From Annulohypoxylon bovei var. microspora (taxonomy: Eukaryota > Ascomycota > Sordariomycetes > Xylariales > Hypoxylaceae): a DNA stretch of 64,000 bases. Below are positions 49,791 to 62,775 of the stretch, one piece after another; within the stretch, counting starts at the first letter, position 1, and each line of letters begins with the position of its first letter. The stretch is from positions 17,460 to 81,459 of the forward strand of contig MU405375.1 in NCBI GenBank assembly GCA_022836615.1, read 5' to 3'. Made by a program: the position numbers and the translations under genes. Under the pieces are notes generated by a model. That model ran no database searches. It was not told the DNA's origin and was given only the letters and a program-made list of their open reading frames with translations.

Positions 49791-52700
49791 CGCAGCAATT
49801 CCATGCGCGAAAATTAAAAAATTTTAATTAAATAAACGTTTTAAATAATTAATCCGTTAAAATTACCACTTATATGGTCCGTGCGCGAAAGTTAATTTTT
49901 AATAAGTTTTTCGTTTTCGAAAAATTAAATTTTATCGAAACCCACTTTTTCGCGAACGGGTTATTTCGAAAATTAAAATTTATAAATTTAATTAATTAAA
50001 AGTTTTAAAATGGTTTTACCCGCGAAACGATACATTTAATTAATCGTTGTAAATATAACGGTTTTTTAAAAAATAACGGGGTTTATAAATTTTTAACGCC
50101 GGAAATATAAAATTACCGCGATAAAAGATTTTTAATAAAAATAAACCATGGAAAAAAAAAATTACATTAAAGTTTTACCCGTATAATTATTTTCGTTAAA
50201 CTCGGGTATTATTTTCGTTAAATTCGGGTATAACCGTTAAACCGTTAATTTAATTAATTTATAATGTATTTTATGGTTTATATTATATACGCATTATATT
50301 TTTTTTTATAAATTTAAATAATTTAAAATTATTTTAACGAATTTAAATTAATATTAAAAAATTTCGTTTATATTTTTTTAATTATATTATTTTTTAATTA
50401 ATTAAACGCGTTATATTTTTTTTATTTTTTTTTACGAATTTTTAAAGTTTAATTTAAATATTAATGGTTTTTAATTTTATTATTTATTATTTTAAAAAAA
50501 CCTTTATTTTTTAATTAACTTTTTAATTACGTAATAAATAATATATTTTTTAAATAAATAATTATTTTATATATTAAAAATATTTATTAATGTTTTTTTA
50601 AATTTATAAAACTTTTAAATCGCGTTTTAAATTACGTTTTAAATTATATTTTAAATTACGGTTTAAATTATTTTTTAAAATTTAAATTTTTTTTAAATAT
50701 TATTTTATAAAAAATTATTTAAAAAAAAACGCGAAATTAAAAATTAAAATAATAATTAAAAAATAAATATAAAAAGTAATTAAATATATTTAAATAAAAA
50801 ATATATCGTTTTTTTTAAAATAAATTTTTATTTATAAATTTAATAAAAATAATTATTTAAAAATTTATAAATTTAAATTAATAAAAAAAAAATTTATAAT
50901 ATTTAATATTTTAAAATATATACGTTATAACGTTTATAATAAAATCATTTAAAATTATAATAATATTAATTATATTTTTCCATTTAAATATATTATAATT
51001 TAATGTAAAAAATGTATTTATAAACGTTTTATTATTTAAAAAAAACTTTATAATATACGAACTTTTTAACGGGTTTAAAAAAATAATATATATATTAAAT
51101 TTTTATAAATTTTATATATTATTATTATTATTATTATTTATTTTATATTAATTTACTTAAATATATAATTATATTTAATTATATAATATATAAAATTATT
51201 ATAAATAAATATTCGTATAATTAAAGCGACGTTTTATTAATTATATATTATATTTTTTTTATTACGAATAAATTTATATATTTATTTTATTAAAGGATAA
51301 AAGGAAAACCTTATGATAATTAAAATAAAAAATTTTTTATTCTTTTATAATTAATTTCGGTTTTTTATATTATAATTATAATTTTTCTTTTTTTTTTTCC
51401 TTTAGGTTTTTCTTTAATTATACCTCATTATATAATACTTAAGGTTGTAATTTAAAGGGGTTATTTTTTACTTTTAATTAAATTAAAAGGTTTTTATTAT
51501 GTAATTTATTTTAAATTAAATTAAATATTATTTACAATGTTAAATTATTTACGTCACGTTATAATTCCATTTATATATTATTAAATCACCATTTTTAAAA
51601 AAGGTAAATATAAAATAAAAAATATATCTTTTATATTATTAACATGGTTTATTAAAATAATATAATCCTTTCATTATTATTTAATTATTAATAATTCATT
51701 CTTAAATTTTTAAAAGTGTAATAATAATAACTTTAATAATTTTAAAAATAATAATTTTTTTAAAATGTTTAACCTTTTAAAGGATTTAAGTTTAATTCAT
51801 ATTTTAAGTAACATTATTATTTAAGCATTTCTTTATTATTATAAGATTATAAGGTTTAATTTTATTAAAATATATATTTAAAAACCCGTTAAAATCGGTA
51901 GTAATTAAAAGATTTAAATTTTTTTTTTCCATTTATTTTAATAAGTTTAACTTATAATTTAAAGAATGAATAAGTTATATTTATTTATGTTTACGTTTAT
52001 TTTAATTATATAACCTTAACGGTTATGGTTTATGTTATTGTATTTATGGGGTTAAAGCGTGGCGTTTTTCAAATTATAATTTAAATATAAATGGGTTTAA
52101 AAAAATTTACATGTTAACATTTACGATTATTTTTTATACGAAGAAATCCGACGTTAAAATACGTATTTAAAATCGAAATTTTTTAAAAAAGTTTAATAAT
52201 GTTTTTAATTGTAATATTATTATAATTTATACAACGCTTTTTAAAATAATAAAATTAAATATATTATATTTTATATAAGCTTTATAGTTATTTTTAAAAC
52301 CTTTTTAATTAATTTAACGTATGTAAAAATTAATTTAAATTAATATCACGACCACCATTTTCTTTATAAAAAGATTTTTTATAAAAATTATTATTATATA
52401 ATTAAAAAAAGTTAATAAGTTTATGAAATATATTTATCGGTTAATTTTTTTATATTTAATTTATTTCAAATAATTTTACGTTTAAATTATTCGTGTGTTA
52501 ATTTATTATAATTAATATTATGTTAATATTTTTATTAAAAAACGCGATGTGTAATTTAAAACGTAACTTAAACCGTAATTTAAAATGCGACTTAAAACGT
52601 AATTTAAAATGTAATTTAAAGGTTTTATAAATTTAAGAAAATGTTAATAAATATCTTTAATATATAAGATGATTATTTATTTAAAAGATATATTATTTAT

Positions 52701-52920
52701 TATGCGATTAAAAAGTTGATTAAAAAATGAAGTTTTTTTAAAATGATAAATAATAAAATTAAAAATTATTAATGTTTAAATTAAACTTTAGAAATTTGTA
52801 AAATAAGGTAAAAAAAAAAATATAACGCGTTTAATTAATTAAAAAATAATGTGGTTAAAAAGGTATAAACGAAATTTTTAAATATTAATTTAAATTTATT
52901 AAAATAACTTTTTATTATAA

Positions 52921-52973
52921 AAAGCCATTGTAATAAAAACGGATTAAGCATGTAACCATTGCGCCAAATCACC
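52921..52973 (-). other. Possible 5' half of a tRNA-like sequence
   Basis: Minus strand from 52973 reads GGTGATTTGGCGCAATGGTT..., in which TGGCGCAATGGTTA (52953-52966) is close to an RNA polymerase III A box. No B box follows, so at most a fragment. It lies at the edge of the unpaired 1.1-kb segment in the right arm of F. Confidence 0.3.
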
Positions 52974-55163
52974 TTTTATATAAATTATACGAATTATTAT
53001 TATTATAATATAAAAAATTAACGAATATATTAAAAAAAATAAAATTTAAAAGTTTTTTTTAAAAAATTATATTTATTTTATTCGGTTAATTAAAAAAATA
53101 TTTATATTTATAAATATAAATAATATATTAATTATAAAATTTAAAAAACACGTTTTTAAATTTAATAAATAATTAATATTTTTAAAATAATATATAAAAT
53201 TAAAAAATAAACATTTAAAAATTAATATTTAAAAATAAAAATAATTAAAAATTATAAATAATAAACGATTTTTTAATATATAACGAATATATTAATAAAA
53301 TTATTTCGAAATTTAAAATAAACGATAATTTATAAATATTAATAGTTTTTTTTTTAAATATCGCGTTTTTAAAATATATAAACAACGTTTTAAAAAATTA
53401 AATTAAAACGTATTAAAAATATATAAAATTAATATTATATATAATTATAATAATATATTTAAATGTAACTTTTATTATTTTTTAATTATTATATTATTTT
53501 TTAAAAAAGTTTTTAAATTTTAAAAATATAATAATAAAAATTAATTAATCGAGCTTTAAAATTTAATAAATTTAATAAAAAATTATTTTATTTAACGAAT
53601 TATTATTATTATAAAAGCGTAAAACGTTTACATTGCTTTTAAAATATTAACGTAAAATATTAATAATAAAAATGGAATAAATTTCATTTTTAATAATAAA
53701 ACGCGTTAAATCTTTTAAAACGTTATTAATAAAAATTAATAAATAAATAAAATAATTAAATAAAAAATAAACTTAAAAAATAATAATATTAATACGATTA
53801 AAGTATTATTTAATAAATTAATAAAAATAATTAAAAAAAATGTAAAAAAAAAACGAAAAAAATAAAAAAAGAAATTTTAAAGTAAATTACTTTTTAATTT
53901 ACCGATAACGAATTTATTAAAAAATGATATCGAAGTAATATTTTTAAATTTAAAAATATTAAATAATTATTTATTACGATAAAAATTAATATTTTAAAAA
54001 TAATGAAAATTAAAATTTTAACGGCGATCGTATTTAATTTAAACCGCACACGTAATAATTTAACTTATGGTAAAATAACCATAATATATTATTAATAATA
54101 AATTAATAATTCGAAATGCCCGAATTTAACGAAAGTAATTAAACGGGTATAACTTTAATATATATTTTTTTTCTTTTATAATTCATTTTTATTAAAAATC
54201 TTTTATCGCGATAATTCCGGATTTTTAACGTTAAAAGTTTATAAACCTTATTATTTTTTTAAAAGTTAATATGTTTATAATAATTAATTAAATATATTAT
54301 TTTATAAATAAATTTATTTTAAATTTATTTATTTATTTTTACGCCGATTATTTTTAAATTTATAAAAATAAATGTACGGTATTATTACGTGGTAAATATT
54401 CGGGTAAAAACCGTGTGCCGGAAAAAACTTACTTCGTTACGATTATTAATTTTCATCGTTACGCGTTAACATTGTTTTTTATTTTATAATTATAAAAACT
54501 TACTTTTTTAATAAAAATAATTAAAGAAAAGTAATAAAAAAGTAATTAATTAATTAAAGATTTTTTTTTTTATTTCCTTCGTTTTTTTTATATTTTTTTT
54601 AATCATTTTTATTAATTTATTAAATAATGTTTTAATCGTATTAATATTATTATTTTTTAAATCTTAAGTTTATTTTAAAGTTTTTAATTAATTAAATTTA
54701 TAAGTTTTAACTTTTAAAGTGGTTTATTTACGAAAAAATACATTTCGATAAAATTTAATTTTTTAAAAATAAAAAACTTATTAAAAATTAATTTTTATAC
54801 ATGGATTAATTAAGTAATAATAACGAATTAATTACTTAAAATGTTTATTTAATTAAGTTTTTTTAATTTTTATATATAAATATAATAAATAATATTAAAA
54901 ATATTAAATTAATTATTAAAAGATTTATATAATTAAAACCTTTTAATTTTTATATATAAAGTTATTATAATTATTTAAAGTAATTACATTATTAATTTTT
55001 TAAATTTAATTTAATATATATAAAAAAGATTTTTAATTTAAAAAAAGTGGGTTAAAATAATTAAAAATGGTTTATTTAATAAAAATAATTTATATAAATA
55101 ATTTAATAAAAGGTTTAATAAAAAGATTTATTATTTTAATAATATTACATTTAATAATATTTT

Positions 55164-57070
55164 TTTTTTCGAAACTTATTTCCTTAATTAATTAAAGCTT
55201 TAAAGGCTTTATTTGTAATATTATATACCTTTTACGTTATTTTTTTTAATTTAATATAATTTAATTAATTTATTTAATTTATTTAAATTAATTTATTAAA
55301 ATTATTATTAATTATTAAGTTAATTACTTACAATTTATTTAAAATATTTTTAATCGTAAAAAACTTATTATTATTATATTTATTAAAAAAGTTTTTTTTT
55401 TATTATTATTAATTATTTATTATTATAATTTATTAATAATTTAATATATTTTTTATTACATTTTAAGTTAATATATTTTTTTTTAATTCATTTCGTTCAT
55501 TTTTTTAATTTCGTATAACATGTTGATTTTAAGCGTGATTTTAAAGCCGATCTTAATTTACCCGGCTACCATTTACACCTCGTTTTTACTTACCGAAACC
55601 GCGTGCCGTTATAATAATTTATATATTCCTTTAAAAGTACCTTTAAATTTATTTAATTAATTTTTAACTTATTTTCTTTTATTAAAAAAGTTTATGTTAA
55701 ATTAAATTATTAAAAGGTTATAAGCTTTATTATTATTTTTTTAAAATTTATAAAAAAAAAACGCGATTAATTTATTTTTAAATTTACCACGTTATTTGTT
55801 AATTATTTAAAGCTTTACGATTATAAAATTTAACTTATTTTTAATTAAATTATATTTAAAATACCATTAAAAATAAATATTAACATTTATAAATGGCTTA
55901 ATATTTAATTTTTTATTTATAAGTAATATATTTTTAAAAATTTCATATTAATAAAAAAAATTAAATTAAATTTATAAACGGTGTAAATAACGCGGTAGCT
56001 TTTTAATAAATGAATAAACCGTAATAAATACATATTAAAAAAATACATAATAAATAATAATAATTTTTTTAATGGTAATAAAAAAATATATTACGGGAAC
56101 GTTTTCGAGTTATACGCGGCTTAATTAATTATTACGTTATTTAAAGTTATTATAAGCGATATTTTAAATATATAATATTTCCATATTTTTAATTATTTTT
56201 TTAATAAATTAATTAATAAATATAAAATTAAAATAACCGTTAATAATATAATTCTTAATTTTTTATTATTAAATTTAATAAGAAATGTAATTTATATATT
56301 AAAATTAAAATACTTTTATATATAATAAGTAATTTATTTAAATTAATATAACATGTAATAATTTTATAAATATCGTATATAAATTAATTATTCGATATCG
56401 AATTCATTAATTAAATAATTTTAAATTTCATTAAATTCCTTTTAATTACGAAAATAAATTATATGTTTTTAATATAATAATATACTTTCACGATTATGTT
56501 TAATTTTATCCGAAAAAAATTAAATAAATAATATATCGTTATAATAATTAAAGTTATTTAAATTTTAAAACTCGCGGTTATAATTAAAGTTAAAATTATT
56601 AAAAAAGGTGGTTTCGATTATTTTTAAAACCTTTGTTTTTTCATTAATAATAACTTAAATAACCTCGTTATTATAAGCCCATTTACGGTTAAATTATAAT
56701 ATTACATTTTTATTAATATAAAAAATATATATTAATAATTATATGAAAAAAAAAACTTTATATATTACGGCTTTTTATTATTTATCGTAATTAAATATAA
56801 GTATATTAAGTATAAAAATAATAATTATAACCTTAAATTAATTAATTAATTTAAAAAAAAACCCCATTCTTTAATTTTATATAAAATTAAATTAAATGCT
56901 TTATTAAAAATAAATTTTATTAAAGTACGTTTAATAATATTAAATAAAAGCATATAATATTTATTAATTTTATATATATTATTATAATTTATAATATATA
57001 AATAACGTTTTTATATTTTTTCGTAATAAAAGTAAATTCATATTAAAGTTTTTATTCGATTAAGATTAAC
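55164..57070. other. AT-rich spacer, no gene seen
   Basis: Contains a less mutated patch at 55500-55620 (CCCGGCTACC, GAAACCGCGTGCCG) and another at 55980-56120, but no coding frame or repeat partner recognised. Confidence 0.4.
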
Positions 57071-58178
57071 GTTATCCACCCCCTCACCGCTCATACCACC
57101 TCACCGCTCACTTTTTAAAAATCTTAAACCTTAAATATTAAAAAGCTTATAACTTCACGAACGTTTAATATATTATTTTTATATTTTAAACTTAAGTTTA
57201 TTAAAGTAGTTTAAAATGGAATATAAAATATGAAAAATATTACGTAAGGAATGAATTTAAAATTAAAGTTTTTAAAAAAAAGTTTAAAATTTTAATACGT
57301 AAAGTTTAAGAATTATTATTAATTCGAAATCTTAATGTTTTTAATTGTAACTTTATATTTAAGTTCATTATATGTAAATGAAACTTAACTAATTTTATTA
57401 ATTAAATATAAAATTTTTATATGCACGAAAAAAAATATTTATTAAAAAATATTTTTTTAAATAATATATATATAAAATTAATTATATTTAATTTAATTTT
57501 AATTATAACGGTTTAAAGTTTTATATTTAACGCTATTATATATATATAACGATACTTTAAAAATTATAAACGTTAATAATATAAATTAAATTTATTATAA
57601 ATAATTAAAATAATAAAATTTATTTTATATATTTTAAACTTTTTATATAAAATATAATAAAATATATAATATGAAACATTTATTTTACAACGTTTTAAAT
57701 ATTTGAATTGTATTTAAATTAAAAGTATATAATATTTTAAAATTAAATCTGGTTTTTTATAATTAATTATTTATAAAATATATTTAAAAAAATATTTTTT
57801 AATAAAACTTTTCTTTCGTGTATATTAAAAATTTATATTTAATTAATAAAATTCCTTACGTTATATTCATATTTAATAAACGTGAATTTAAAATTACAAA
57901 TAAAAATATTAAAGTTTCGAATTATTATTAATTTATAAAAAATACATATAAAAATTTTAAAGTTTTAAAATTAAAAATTAATTTTAATTTCATTTCTTAC
58001 GTCATATTTTTTATATTTATTTACGGATTATAAATGCGATTAATTAACTTATATTTAAAATTTAAAAATTATAACTTATAAATTCGTGAAGTTATGGATT
58101 TATTAATATTTAAGGTTTAAGATTTTTAAAAAGTAAACGGTGAAATGGTATAAGCGGTGAGGGGGTAAATAACGTTAT
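57071..58178. mobile_element. 1.1-kb foldback (MITE-like) element
   Basis: The two halves are inverted copies around a centre near 57620. The left terminus is TTATCCACCCCCTCACCGCT followed by CATACCACCTCACCGC; the right terminus mirrors it as GCGGTGAGGGGGTAAATAA, with inner AAGTAAACGGTGAAATGG. Arms of about 500 bp leave almost no spacer. The ends include AACGTT, itself palindromic, so the target duplication is ambiguous. No coding capacity. The right arm is more mutated at its tip (GG to AA). Confidence 0.75.
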
Positions 58179-59273
58179 TAAGTATTTATTTAATAATATA
58201 TTTATAATTTATAACTTTAAAATATTTAATAAAAGCTTAAATTTATATAAAACCATTATATTAACGTTAATAAAGTTATAATCGGACATTATAAATATTT
58301 TTAAAATAAATAATAATTCTTAAATTATTAATTTATAAAATGTTAAAAATTTATATTAATGCGGTAAATATTAATTATAAAAAAGATTTAATTTAACTTA
58401 TAATATTTTAATTTTATTTAATTTAATAATAAATATAAATAAAAAAATTAAAGATACATTTATAATTATAATTATAAGGTAAGCCCGTTTTTAAATTCCG
58501 AGTAAATTAAAATATTTATTATCGATTATTTAATTTTAAAGTTAAAATATTTTTTTTAAAAATAATTTAATTTTTAAAAAAATATTTAACGGTTTAATGT
58601 TTTTAAGGTTTTAATATAAACGCCGCGATTATAAATAATTTTATAATAAATAAATATATTTATAATTTTATTTAAATTTATTACTTTTAAAATTTTAAAG
58701 CTATAAGTTTAAAAAAAACGTAAAAAATATAAATAAATTTTTTCATAAATAATTACATTAAAGCTTTTATTAAAGTTACTTTTTAACGGGTTTTAAATGT
58801 TTATATTAATGAAATTTATACGTATATATAAAAATATATAAAAATGAACTTTTATAATAATATAAATATATAAAAAAATAAAATTTAAAATATTTATTAA
58901 GTTTTAAAAACTTTAATTAATTAAAAAAATAAGCTTTAAAAAAAAATATTATTAAATGTAATATTATTAAAATAATAAATCTTTTAATAAATATAATTAT
59001 TTAAAACGTTTATTTAATTAATTATTATAATTTATTTAATCGTAAATCGATAATTTTAAATTCATTAATTTTATTAATTAATTTAATTTTAATAATTTTA
59101 TTTAATTCGATTTTTTTATTTTAATTTAATTTAATTTAATTTAATTAATTTAATTAATTTTATTTTATTTAATTTAATATAATTAAATTAATTTAATTTA
59201 ATTATATATAAAATTATATATTTAAAACTTTTTATAATATAATAAAAAAAATATAAATTAATATATTATTAAA

Positions 59274-59986
59274 AGTAACATTAAATTTATAATATTGATT
59301 GGTTAAATTTATAATACATTGCCATAGTAAAGGTCCGAGCTTAATCGGTACAAGTTTCGCTATATAATTCCTTATATAAATAAAGGTATTTTTTTTAATT
59401 ATTTGCGATTAACGCCACGGTTAAAAACATTAATTTCACTCGATTTTAACCTTAATTTTAAACCGTTACATCGTATTTAATATATTGTTTTAATTAAAAA
59501 AAAGCTGGTATTATATAATAATATTTAAAAGCTTTTTTAATGAACTTAATTTTAATTACATATTTTTAAAATAAAATGCGTTTTTTTAATTATAAAACTA
59601 CCCTTTTTCATAAGTGCGACCATGGGTGCGACCGCGGATTAAATACGTAAATTAAAACGTGGTTTTTCGGATAAATAATTAAGTTTTAATTAAATTTACC
59701 AAAGTAAAAAATAAGTTTAAAACATGTAATGTAAATTAAAAAATAACTTTTTTAAAATAATTATAAAAAATAAATTTTCTTAATTATTAAAATTTTATTA
59801 ACGTTGAAACAATTAATTAAATTAAAGTGTATGTTTAATAAAAAGGGTTAACAAAGGTGAAAAAAAAGTATTTAAATTTATATAAAAATTTATATAACGA
59901 CGCGTGTACCGATTTAACCCGGACCTTCGCCACAATGGTTATGTATTATAAATTTAACTAATAAACACTACAAATTTAATATTACT
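59274..59986. mobile_element. Element G2: 0.7-kb non-autonomous element with 80-bp TIRs
   Basis: Starts AGTAACATTAAATTTATAAT and ends with the inverted equivalent (ATTAAATTT...AGTAA on the other strand). Terminal inverted repeats extend about 80 bp to GGTCCGAGCTTAATCGGTAC against GTACCGATTTAACCCGGACC. Flanked by TATTATTAA (59264-59272 and 59987-59995), a 9-bp duplication, and cleanly absent from E1, which supplies the empty site. Nine bases would fit a Mutator-like element. It carries GC words (GACCATGGGTGCGACCGCGG) and no gene. Confidence 0.8.
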
Positions 59987-60299
59987 TATTATTAATTATT
60001 ACCTTTTTTTTAAATTTTTATATTTTCATTATATTTATTTTTTTATTTACTTTATTTTATATTATTTCTTTTATTATTATGTTAATTTAAAATAATATTA
60101 TATATTTAAAAAATAAAAATTACGTTTATTATGTTATTTATAATTTATTAAAAAATGGTAAAAGTTAATTTAATGAATTTTTATAATGAAAAAAAAAATT
60201 AAATTAAAAGGTTATTAAATAATTATATAAAATGTGTTTTAAGAAATATTATAAATAAATTATATATTTTATATAATATTATTTTTTTGTTTTTATTTT

Positions 60300-60610
60300 C
60301 GTTAATATTATTATTTTTATTAAAATTATTATTTTTATTAAAGGTTTTATTTTCGTTAAAAGTTTTATTTTTATTATAACTTTTATTTTTATTAAAAGTT
60401 TCGTTTTCGTTAAAAGTTTTATTTTTATTAAAAGTTTTATTTTTATTAAAGGTTTTATTTTTAATGGAAATTTCGTTTCCGGTGGAAATTTTATTTTTAA
60501 TAAAAGTTTCGTTTTTAATGAAGGTTTTATTTTTAATGAAAGTTTCGTTTATATTAAAAGTTTTATTTTTATTAAAAGTTTTGTTTTTATTAAAGTTATT
60601 ATTTTAATTA
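60300..60610 (-). repeat. 18-bp minisatellite in E2
   Basis: Inverted counterpart of 48138-48416 (AAAAGTTTCGTTTTCGTT units); more mutated, with most CG-containing units now TTTTATTTTTATTAAAAG. Confidence 0.85.
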
Positions 60611-61960
60611 TTATTATTATTATAATTATATTTAATTTTAAATAATTATATATTTATAATGTAATTTATTTACTTTAAATCCAAGCTTTATATATAAAAT
60701 ATTATATAATTATTATAATTATAATAAAAAAAGTTAATAAATAAATGTATTATTAATATAAAGTAAAAGTTATAAAGGTTTAAAATATAATTAATTATTA
60801 AAGAAAAAATTTTTTAAAAATTTAAATATAAAATGTTATATTTTATATATAATAATAATTTTTATATATTTAATGTATTAAAATGATTTTAATTAAAATA
60901 AAGTAATTTTGTAATTTTTTTTATTAAATTATTTTTAAATTTTTCTTTGGAAATTAATAATTTTAATATATGGTTTATATTAAAGGTTTTATTAATGTAT
61001 AATATTAGTTTCGATATAATTAATAATGTTTATTTTTAATTAAAAAAGTTAATATGAAATCTTATTTTTATATGTAATTTTATACGTCGTATATTTTATA
61101 TCCGATTTAATTAATTTTTAATTTAAAGTTTTAAATTTAAAATTATAAAGTTATAAATAAGTTACGTTAATTATTATTTTTAAGTTTTTTTATTATTAAT
61201 TATTTTTATAAATATTTATATAATTTTTAATTTTATTATTTTATTGTTTTTAAGTTTATTATATAATAATAAAATTAACGGTGATAAAATAAACCCATAT
61301 GAAACGAATTTAAAAAAGCTTTTTTTTAACGATTTATTTAAAGATGTTTTATTTTATAATTAATATTAATTTCGTTTTAATAATTTCCTTTTTATTCCGT
61401 TATTAAATTTTTATATGAATTTTAATATTATTCGTTATTAAAAAATAACCATTTATAATAAATGTATTAATAATAATTATATGTATTATATTAAAAATAT
61501 ATAAAATATTTTCATTATAAATGAAGTGATTATTAAGTTAAATTATTTAAATAAAACGCTTTTTATGTAAAATTATTAATAATTAAATTTAAATGAAATT
61601 TAAGTTTTTATTTTAATTATTTTATATTTATAAATAATAAGCATGGAAATTCCTATTATTTTATTTTAAAGTAAAATAAATGTATATTTAAAATTTATTT
61701 AATTTTACGATTAATGTGTGTTATAAATTAAAAGGTATAATATATTAATTTAAACTTGTATTATTAATGTTATTTTTAACGTAATTTAATTATATTTAAT
61801 CTTTAAAACGAAATTATTAATAAAAGATTAAACTTAAAATTTATTAAGTAAATTAAGTTATTTATTTTACCCATTAAGGCTTAATTTTATCGGGTTTTCG
61901 TACGTTATTTTTAATTTTGATTTTTTATATAATTAATGTATTATATAAATTAAATATAAT

Positions 61961-62773
61961 ATTTTATTTAAAAAATATGGTGGTGATTTATTATTTATAT
62001 ATAATAATATATATGAATTTAATATTATTATTTAAAATGGGAAGTTTATAACATTAATTAATTAAGAAATAATAAGTTTCTTTAAATTAAAATATGTTAA
62101 AAAGGTTTATTATGTTTATAAAAATTTAAATAAAAAAGATTTATATTTTTATAATTTTTTTACGGAACGAATCGTCGATTTAATATTTTAATATAATTTA
62201 TATAAAAGTTTATAAGGTTTTTATAATTATTTAATGTATTATGCGGTATTTTTTATTTTATTAATATTTTTATTTGATTTTTATGTGATATTAATATATA
62301 TATATTAATTAAATCTTTAATTTAATTTATAATAATTTATTATAATTTTATTTAAATGTATTAATTATTTAATATTTTGTTTTATTTATTTTAATAATTG
62401 AAGGTTTATTTAATAATATAAATTAATTAAAATAAAAAAATGGAGGTTTTTAAAATTAATTATCTTAAATAATTACATGTATATAATTATGAAATTTATT
62501 CTTTTTTAATAATTTTTTTAATTAATTAAATTTAAAAATGTTTTTTATAATATTTTACTTTAAACTTTATATTTTATTATAATAAATGTTAATATTAATG
62601 TATAATTTATTTATACGAATAACCGTAAGTTACGATATAACGTGATATGTTTCGGAAATAATAATAAAAAATTATTATTTAAATTATTTAATTTAATATT
62701 TATCGTCGTTTTAAATAAAATGAAAATTATTAATAATGGTTTAATAATTAATATAATATTATTATTTAATATA
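61961..62773 (+). pseudogene. Unidentified degraded coding frame inside E2
   Basis: Plus frame 2 reads as protein for about 270 codons with stops that are nearly all TAA, as from Gln codons: KKYGGDLLFIYNNIYEF, then ISFFKLKYVKKVYYVY, then FFTERIVDLIF, then a hydrophobic stretch. The matching region of E1 is more damaged. I do not recognise the protein. Given the terminal inverted repeats a transposase is the natural guess, but antisense to a real gene is possible. Confidence 0.35.
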
Positions 62774-62775
62774 TA

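Larger units (their letters stand above)
48991..55163. mobile_element. Element F: large foldback sharing E's terminal repeat
   Basis: Left arm about 48991-50690 and right arm about 52540-55163 are inverted copies. Examples: 50333-50690 against 52540-52910, 49800-50230 against 54000-54860, and 48991-49090 against 54990-55125. The right end terminates in the reverse complement of the E terminus (TAATATTACATTTAATAATATTT, 55141-55163). The left arm contains G1. The right arm has about 1.1 kb (52925-54050) without a partner. The centre 50700-52540 is unpaired, A/T rich, with no gene seen. Confidence 0.65.
58944..62775. mobile_element. Element E2: TIR-type repeat, copy 2, inverted relative to E1
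   Basis: Left terminus AAATATTATTAAATGTAATA at 58944. The right end near 62775 is the mutated inverted equivalent. Interior matches E1 in inverse order: 58990-59272 to 48990-48700, 59996-61490 to 48750-47246, 61490-62640 to 44013-42860. About 3.8 kb, or 3.1 kb without G2. Confidence 0.75.
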
